This document shows positions 58,936-64,000 of a DNA stretch of 64,000 bases, in pieces. The translations under genes and the position numbers were made by a program. Every line of letters starts with the position of its first letter. Position 1 is the first letter of the stretch. The stretch is from Streptomyces sp. SID13726. GTDB taxonomy: Bacteria > Actinomycetota > Actinomycetes > Streptomycetales > Streptomycetaceae. Location: assembly GCF_010548375.1 (NCBI RefSeq), contig NZ_JAAGLY010000006.1, forward strand, positions 310,001 to 374,000, written 5' to 3'. The notes under the pieces were generated by a model. The model had not been told where the DNA came from. It saw nothing but the letters and a program-made list of their open reading frames with translations, and searched no databases.

Positions 58936-59886
58936 ATGGACCACAGCGGGCACGGCATGACCCACGATCTGCCGCCGTTCACGCTGGGACGAGGGCTTCA
59001 GTGGTCGGCCGACCTCTTCTTCCTCGTCGCGTGTCTCCTCGCCCTCGGGCTGTACGCATGGGGTGTGGTGCGGCTGCGGCGGCGCGGGGACGCGTGGTCG
59101 GTCGGGCGGACCGTCTCCTACGTGGCCGGTGTGCTGACCATCATGCTGGTGATGTGCACCGGGCTGAACGACTACGGGATGGTCATGTTCAGCGTGCACA
59201 TGGTGCAGCACATGGTGATCAGCATGCTGTCGCCGATCCTCATCCTGCTCGGCGCCCCCGTCACGCTCGCGCTGCGGGCGCTGCCCGTCGCCGGGAAGGG
59301 GCGCAAGGGGCTGCGGGAGCTGCTGCTCGCGCTGCTGCACAGCCGGTACATGCGGATCATCACGCACCCGGCGTTCACCATTCCGCTGTTCATCGCGAGC
59401 CTGTACGCGCTGTACTTCACGCCGATCTTCGACACCCTGATGGGCTCGAAGGCGGGGCACATCGCGATGATGGTGCACTTCCTGGCCGTCGGCATCGTGT
59501 TCTTCTGGCCGATCATCGGCGTCGACCCGGGACCCCACCGGCCGGGTTATCTGATGCGGATGCTGGAGCTGTTCGCGGGGATGCCGTTCCACGCGTTCTT
59601 CGGGATCGCGTTGATGATGGCGTCGGAGCCCATGGTCGAGACGTTCAAGAACCCGCCCGCCTCGCTCGGCATCGACGCGCTCTCGGATCAGAACGCGGCC
59701 GGCGGTATCGCCTGGGCGTTCAGTGAGATTCCCTCCGTACTGGTGCTGATCGCGCTGCTGTTCCAGTGGTACGGCTCCGAACAGCGGCAGTCCAAGCGCA
59801 AGGACCGGGCCGCCGACCGGGACGGCGACAAGGAACTCGAGGCGTACAACGCATATTTGGCCTCATTGAACGCACGCGGGCGTTGA
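58936..59886 (+). CDS. ctaG: Cytochrome c oxidase assembly protein, CtaG-like
   Basis: Membrane protein of 316 aa from ATG 58936, with AGGAG about 9 bases upstream. Seven or so hydrophobic segments. The His-rich start MDHSGHGMTHDLP and the helix motif HMVQHMVISML match the Caa3_CtaG family, which helps deliver copper to the oxidase. The cytoplasmic tail is charged (SKRKDRAADRDGDKELEAY). A perfect dyad lies in its promoter. Confidence 0.85.
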   Translation: MDHSGHGMTHDLPPFTLGRGLQWSADLFFLVACLLALGLYAWGVVRLRRRGDAWSVGRTVSYVAGVLTIMLVMCTGLNDYGMVMFSVHMVQHMVISMLSPILILLGAPVTLALRALPVAGKGRKGLRELLLALLHSRYMRIITHPAFTIPLFIASLYALYFTPIFDTLMGSKAGHIAMMVHFLAVGIVFFWPIIGVDPGPHRPGYLMRMLELFAGMPFHAFFGIALMMASEPMVETFKNPPASLGIDALSDQNAAGGIAWAFSEIPSVLVLIALLFQWYGSEQRQSKRKDRAADRDGDKELEAYNAYLASLNARGR

Positions 59887-59953
59887 AGGCCGCGTCTTTC
59901 CGAAGCATTCAGTAGCATGAAGCGCGTTGGGGGAACCGCCAGGGGGAGCGGTG

Positions 59954-61369
59954 ATGACATTTCGCGCATTTATGCAGAGGACCACGGTCCTTGCCATTTT
60001 CTCGCTGCTGCTGAGCGGCTGCGACAACAGCACTCCGCTGACGGTGGTCAAGGCGGTGGCGGCCCATGTGCCGTCGCTCGATCCGTTCTTCGACGAGAAC
60101 AGCGGGCTGGGCAGGGACGCCGCGGTGCGTTCGCAGCCGGTGCGGGGCAGCCTTCAGCAGGGTGACACACCCGGTCTGTACGGCGGCAGCAAGCAGCCGA
60201 CGATCTGTGACGTGGCCAGACTCGAACGATTCCTCACCGATCCCAGGAATCACAAAAAGGCACAGGCGTGGGCGTCCGTCCTGCACATCGGCACCGACGG
60301 GATACCGGAATATCTCGATCGACTCACACCTGTTCTGCTGCGTCACGACACTCTCGTCGAGAACCACGACTACAAGAAGGAAAAGGCCGTCCCGTACAAC
60401 TCCTTGCTCCAGGCGGGAATCGCGATTCTCGTCGATGAACAAGGGCTTCCGGCTGTGAAGTGCTCGTGCGGAAATCCATTGCGGCCCTTCGAGGGTGACA
60501 GCAGCCGGATTTCCGTCCAGTTCGAGGACGGCAACAAGAAGTGGGCGGGATACGAGCGGGAGTCGGTGCTGGCGGTGAAGCCCGCGCCGCGGAAACTGGA
60601 GCGGATCGCCCTCGTCGACGTCCAGGAGCCCGCCCGCGGGATCAACCGCCCGGTCGGCACCACGGGCGAGAAGGACTCCACCTTCGACGCGAGGAAGCCG
60701 CGCAGGGTGCCGGACCTCGCCGGGACGACCTTCGTGCAGGCCGGCCGGCGGCTGATCGACGCCGGGCTGGCGGCCGGGTACGCCGGGCAGGGGGCGCCGC
60801 CGGACAGCGCGAGGGTCACGGCGACCGATCCACCCGCGGGGGCGGAGCTCGGGTTCGGGCAGTACGTGATGCTGACCGTGGCCGGGGGCGGCACGAGTGG
60901 ATCGGGCGGCTCCGGTGGCTCCGGTGGGCAGAGCGGGCCGACGACCACTCCCCCGCCGCCGTCCTCCGGGCCGAAGACACCGCCGACCAGTGCACCGCCG
61001 TCGTCCGGCTCTTCCGGCTCTTCCGGCTCGTCCGGTTCATCCAGTTCGTCGGGCTCGCCCAGTGGCAAGCCCGGCGTGTCCTCGTCCGCTCCTTCCACGA
61101 GTACGACGCCCAGCTCGCCGTCCGCCGACAAGTCGAGCCGTCCGCCCAGCTCGCCACCCGTCTCGGACCCCACGTCGAGCGCGCCGCCGGAGGTGACCAG
61201 ATCGCCCCCGCCCGACGACCCGGTCACCAGCAGCGCTCCGCCCCCGCCACCGCCGCCCCCGCCACCGCCTCCGTCGAGCAGTGACCCCGTCACCAGCGCA
61301 CCGGCGAGCAGCGGGCCCGCGACCGGTGGACCCGCCTCCGACGGGCCGAGCGCCACCGTCACCGCATAG
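59954..61369 (+). CDS. Lipoprotein with PASTA domain and Ser/Pro-rich tail
   Basis: Lipoprotein of 471 aa from ATG 59954, with AGGGGGAGCGG before it. The lipobox is LLSGC with Cys23. Residues about 24-235 are a conserved extracellular domain of the DUF6777 kind, from memory. One PASTA domain (about 247-310) reads VPDLAGTTFVQAGRRLIDAGLAAGY to VTATDPPAGAELGFG. The last 160 residues are Gly/Ser/Pro-rich with tandem GSS and poly-Pro. PASTA domains usually sit on the kinase itself; here the kinase is encoded 27 bases downstream. Confidence 0.8.
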   Translation: MTFRAFMQRTTVLAIFSLLLSGCDNSTPLTVVKAVAAHVPSLDPFFDENSGLGRDAAVRSQPVRGSLQQGDTPGLYGGSKQPTICDVARLERFLTDPRNHKKAQAWASVLHIGTDGIPEYLDRLTPVLLRHDTLVENHDYKKEKAVPYNSLLQAGIAILVDEQGLPAVKCSCGNPLRPFEGDSSRISVQFEDGNKKWAGYERESVLAVKPAPRKLERIALVDVQEPARGINRPVGTTGEKDSTFDARKPRRVPDLAGTTFVQAGRRLIDAGLAAGYAGQGAPPDSARVTATDPPAGAELGFGQYVMLTVAGGGTSGSGGSGGSGGQSGPTTTPPPPSSGPKTPPTSAPPSSGSSGSSGSSGSSSSSGSPSGKPGVSSSAPSTSTTPSSPSADKSSRPPSSPPVSDPTSSAPPEVTRSPPPDDPVTSSAPPPPPPPPPPPPSSSDPVTSAPASSGPATGGPASDGPSATVTA

Positions 61370-61396
61370 CGCCCCGTAGAACCGGAGAGTCACCGG

Positions 61397-63283
61397 ATGC
61401 CTTCAGGATCACCGACCTCGGGAGTGGGCCGGGTCATCGCCGGCCGGTATCTGCTGCTGAACCCGCTCGGCAGCGGCGGCATGGGCCATGTGTGGCTCGC
61501 CCACGACCAGAGACTCGCGTGTGAGGTCGCGCTCAAGGAGATCGTGTTCCGTGATCCCGTCGAGGAGGGGCACGAGCGGGAGGCCCGGGTGGCGCGGGCC
61601 CGCGCGGAGGCCCGGCACGCGGCCGGGCTGCGCGGCCACCCGCACGTGGTGACCGTGCACGACGTCCTGGAGCACGACGGGCTGCCGTGGATCGTCATGG
61701 AGTACGTGGCGGACGCCGTGGACCTGCGCGACCTGGTCGACACCCGCGGCCCGCTCGCCCCGGCGGAGTGCGCGCGCATCGGGCTCGCGGTGCTGGACGC
61801 GCTGACCGCCGGGCACCAGCGGGGCGTGATGCACCGGGACGTGAAGCCGGCGAACATCCTGCTGGCGCCGGACCGCTCGGGGGCACCGTACGGACGCGTG
61901 CTGCTCACCGACTACGGCATCTCCGTGCAGCCGGACGCCGGGGAGACGCGGTACACGCTGGCGTCGGTGCTGGTGGGCACGGCGGGCTATCTGGCCCCGG
62001 AGCGGGCCACGGGCGGGGCGCCGACGCCCGCGGCCGACCTGTTCTCGCTGGGCTGCACGCTGTACCACGCCGTGGAGGGCGTGGGTCCCTTCGAGCGGGA
62101 GTCGCATCTCGCCGAGGTGACCGCGGTGGTCATGGAGGAGCCCCGGCCGGCCGTGCGGGCGGGCGCGCTGGGCCCCGTACTCCAGGCGCTGCTCGCCAAG
62201 GACCCCGCACAGCGGCTGTCGGCACCGGAGGCGGAGGCCGCGTTGTCGCGGATCGTGACCCCGCAGGCCGAGCCGTACGTCCGGACGCAGACCGACCTCG
62301 GCTCCCAGCCGCCCTGGGCGGGGCCCGCAGTACCGCCGCCGGTGGCCCCGCAGGGCTTCGGACCGCCGCCGAACGGGAGCCGGCCGCACACCACGGGTGA
62401 GCCGTTCGTGCTGCCGCCTCCCCCGCCGCCGCGTGGCGGGCGTCGGCGGCGCGAGCGCTCGCACGCCCTGCGGGCCGTCCTGGCCTGCGGGCTCGGGGTG
62501 CTGCTGGCGCTGGGGGGCGTGTGGTACGCGATGGCCGACCGGTCCTCGGACAGCCCTGGCGGTGACGGGGGCGACAAGCGGCCGTACGGCGCGACGGTCG
62601 GGCTGACCAAGGCGCTGCGGGACGGGGACTGTGTGATCGCCGACTGGCCGGGGTCGAACCGTTTCCAGGGGACGCCCCGGCTACGGCTGGACGCGGGGTG
62701 CGCGGCGGCTCCGGACGGGCAGGTGACGGCGTTCGTGGCGGCCGCCTCGGCGGAGGAGGCGCGGCGGACGGGGGCGGCGAGGTGCGAGGAGCGGACGCGG
62801 GAGATCCGGGGCCGGCTGGCGGACGTCCGCAGCCTTGCGGTGGTGCCGGCGGACGGCGGGTTCGAAGCGGCGGGGCGGCGCACCGCCTGTCTGGTGGTGG
62901 GCGGGAACGGGCCGGTGTACGGGCCGATCGGCACCCGCCGTGCGCTGGGCTCGGCGTTCGCGGACACGGCGACCATGCAGCGGCGGGACTGTCTCGACGT
63001 GCGCACCAACCGGGACGCCCGGCTGGTCTCCTGCGAGGGCCCCTACGACGAGCAGGTGCTCGGATTCACCCGTCTGGGCGCGGACGTGCCCTTCTCCGAG
63101 GCGCGGACCGAGTCGGATCCGGCGTGTGCGCGGGACGTGCCGCCGGGCGACTACGGCTTCGATCCGTCGGTCTACACGGCGGGGTCCTGGACGAGCGAGG
63201 GGCCCTGGAAGAGCGGGACGCATTTCGTCGTGTGCACCGTCCGGAAGCAGAACGGGGGCACCATGGAGGGGGACGAATCCTGA
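61397..63283 (+). CDS. Membrane Ser/Thr protein kinase
   Basis: Hanks-type kinase of 628 aa with GGAGAG before the ATG. The glycine loop is GSGGMG (25-30), Lys47 in VALKE, the catalytic loop HRDVKPAN (146-153), and the magnesium loop DYG (172-174) replaces the usual DFG. A Pro-rich linker (about 305-346) leads to one membrane helix (about 358-380) and an extracellular domain with several Cys (about 385-628). It probably senses an external signal with the PASTA lipoprotein upstream, though binding between them is not shown. Confidence 0.88.
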   Translation: MPSGSPTSGVGRVIAGRYLLLNPLGSGGMGHVWLAHDQRLACEVALKEIVFRDPVEEGHEREARVARARAEARHAAGLRGHPHVVTVHDVLEHDGLPWIVMEYVADAVDLRDLVDTRGPLAPAECARIGLAVLDALTAGHQRGVMHRDVKPANILLAPDRSGAPYGRVLLTDYGISVQPDAGETRYTLASVLVGTAGYLAPERATGGAPTPAADLFSLGCTLYHAVEGVGPFERESHLAEVTAVVMEEPRPAVRAGALGPVLQALLAKDPAQRLSAPEAEAALSRIVTPQAEPYVRTQTDLGSQPPWAGPAVPPPVAPQGFGPPPNGSRPHTTGEPFVLPPPPPPRGGRRRRERSHALRAVLACGLGVLLALGGVWYAMADRSSDSPGGDGGDKRPYGATVGLTKALRDGDCVIADWPGSNRFQGTPRLRLDAGCAAAPDGQVTAFVAAASAEEARRTGAARCEERTREIRGRLADVRSLAVVPADGGFEAAGRRTACLVVGGNGPVYGPIGTRRALGSAFADTATMQRRDCLDVRTNRDARLVSCEGPYDEQVLGFTRLGADVPFSEARTESDPACARDVPPGDYGFDPSVYTAGSWTSEGPWKSGTHFVVCTVRKQNGGTMEGDES

Positions 63284-63296
63284 GGAGGGTGTCGCG

Positions 63297-63467
63297 ATGC
63301 CCGGTTCTACGGACAGCTCCACGCGGACGATGGGGGTGCTCACCGTCGGCGGACTCGTCGCGGTGACCGCCTACACGGTGGCGCTCGGCAGCAACGGCTG
63401 GCTGTGGTTCGGCTGGGTCGTGCTGGGCCTGATCACTCTCGGCATGGTGGCCACCCGCAGCACCTGA
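63297..63467 (+). CDS. Small membrane protein (56 aa)
   Basis: Protein of 56 aa from ATG 63297 with the very strong site GAGGAGGG 7 bases upstream, 13 bases after the kinase stop. It has two hydrophobic segments (about 13-30 and 34-52). It probably belongs to the kinase operon. It ends 2 bases before the stop of the convergent histidine kinase. The family is not recognised. Confidence 0.65.
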   Translation: MPGSTDSSTRTMGVLTVGGLVAVTAYTVALGSNGWLWFGWVVLGLITLGMVATRST

Positions 63468-63469
63468 CG

Positions 63470-64000
63470 TCAGCCGCCCGTGAGGCGGCTCGCCGAGTGC
63501 ACGCCCGGCTGGTACTTGGGCAGCCGGGCGGTGACCTTCATGCCCGCGCCGACGGCGGTCTCGATGACGAGGCCGTGGGAGTCGCCGTACACCTGGCGGA
63601 GCCGGTCGTCGACGTTGGACAGGCCGATGCCGCCCGAGGGGCTGACCTCGCCCGCGAGGATACGGCGGAGCAGGACCGGGTCCATTCCGGCGCCGTCGTC
63701 CTCGATGACGACCAGGGCCTCGGCACCGGTGTCCTGTGCGGTGATCTGGATGTGGCACTTCTCGGTCTTGCCCTCCAGGCCGTGCTTGACGGCGTTCTCC
63801 ACCAGCGGCTGGAGGCACAGGAAGGGCAGGGCGACCGGGAGGACCTCGGGGGCGATCTGGAGGGTGACGGAGAGGCGGTCGCTGAAGCGTGCCCTCACCA
63901 GCGCCAAGTAGTGGTCGATGGCGTGGAGTTCGTCGGCGAGGGTGGTGAAGTCGCCGTGCCTGCGGAAGCTGTAGCGGGTGAAGTCGGCGAATTCGAGGAG
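63470..64000 (-). CDS. LytS-type sensor histidine kinase, 3' part only
   Basis: The C-terminal 176 residues of a histidine kinase; the frame continues beyond the window edge. The phosphoacceptor region is partly visible (LLEFADFTRYSFRRHGDFTTLADEL, His_kinase/PF06580-like). The ATPase follows with FLCLQPLVENAVKHGLEG (N box), IEDDGAGMD (G1) and SGGIGLSNVDDRLRQVYG (G2). LytS/YehU kinases pair with LytTR response regulators that should lie upstream on this strand, outside the window. The visible ATG at 63907 is internal and not the start. Confidence 0.85.
   Translation of the reverse strand, partial: LLEFADFTRYSFRRHGDFTTLADELHAIDHYLALVRARFSDRLSVTLQIAPEVLPVALPFLCLQPLVENAVKHGLEGKTEKCHIQITAQDTGAEALVVIEDDGAGMDPVLLRRILAGEVSPSGGIGLSNVDDRLRQVYGDSHGLVIETAVGAGMKVTARLPKYQPGVHSASRLTGG

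Noticed and set aside
61005..61060. Tandem CCGGCTCTT-like repeats resembling a repeat array
   Set aside because: They encode the Gly-Ser-Ser tail of the lipoprotein; unit length and lack of spacers exclude a CRISPR array.

Overview
The window looks like a piece of a Streptomyces chromosome. Coding regions are very GC-rich with strong third-position GC. GTG starts are frequent and there are many 4-bp ATGA/GTGA gene overlaps. I found only one in-frame TTA leucine codon. Family-level markers agree: a mycothiol-dependent formaldehyde dehydrogenase, an RppA/CYP158/MomA-type pigment operon, a CebR box, MurT/GatD and a CtaG-like protein. No tRNA, rRNA, CRISPR array, IS element or prophage gene was recognised.

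Layout. 1-6.9 kb: a fully overlapping operon of a CocE-type hydrolase (cut by the window edge) and a complete Dpp/Opp-type ABC importer. 6.9-11.1 kb: the most unusual block. It holds an EACC1-like small protein, a caspase fused to a motif-degenerate FtsK-like domain and a DUF4429-like C-terminus, a small two-helix membrane protein carrying the TTA codon, and a divergent WD40 protein. I read this as a biological-conflict (defence or programmed-death) locus. 11.2-16.0 kb: IclR regulator, Rieske oxygenase, FAD reductase, Rieske ferredoxin and mycothiol-dependent formaldehyde dehydrogenase, fitting oxidative N-demethylation of a methylamine such as glycine betaine. Three 17-bp dyads mark its control region. 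16.2-19.7 kb: TetR, VOC protein and UvrA2-like protein, a probable drug-resistance cassette. 19.7-27.9 kb: secreted enzymes (M19-like plus discoidin, GH5 mannanase plus CBM2 under a CebR box, NAGPA-like, phospholipase-like), a methyltransferase-NUDIX fusion and small proteins. 28.0-31.3 kb: two acyl-CoA dehydrogenases and a quinone oxidoreductase, with a good terminator.

31.5-41.9 kb is an accessory-looking region: Dps, an SRPBCC protein, a decayed P450, two ABC-F proteins (the first behind a leader-peptide attenuator), a CGNR zinc-finger regulator, a decayed BAAT-type thioesterase, a 64-aa protein, an aldehyde dehydrogenase, an alpha/beta hydrolase and a TetR. Five copies of one 21-bp operator (GTCACC-N9-GGTGAC type) lie at the promoters of the SRPBCC protein (two copies), the CGNR regulator itself, the 64-aa protein and the alpha/beta hydrolase. 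This suggests an undescribed CGNR regulon.

41.9-64 kb looks more conserved: prephenate dehydratase, protein O-mannosyltransferase, an XRE-cupin regulator divergent from a TrxR-like flavoprotein, LigB-type DNA ligase with a coupled NUDIX protein, succinic semialdehyde dehydrogenase, rppA-CYP158-momA, acyl-CoA dehydrogenase and TetR, peptide deformylase, murT-gatD, phosphofructokinase, ctaG, a PASTA lipoprotein with a membrane Ser/Thr kinase, and the 3' end of a LytS-type histidine kinase. From memory this order resembles the rppA to pfkA3 region of S. coelicolor; I could not verify that here.

Limits: all family names come from reading motifs and translated sequence, without database searches. 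Start sites and regulatory sites are inferred.
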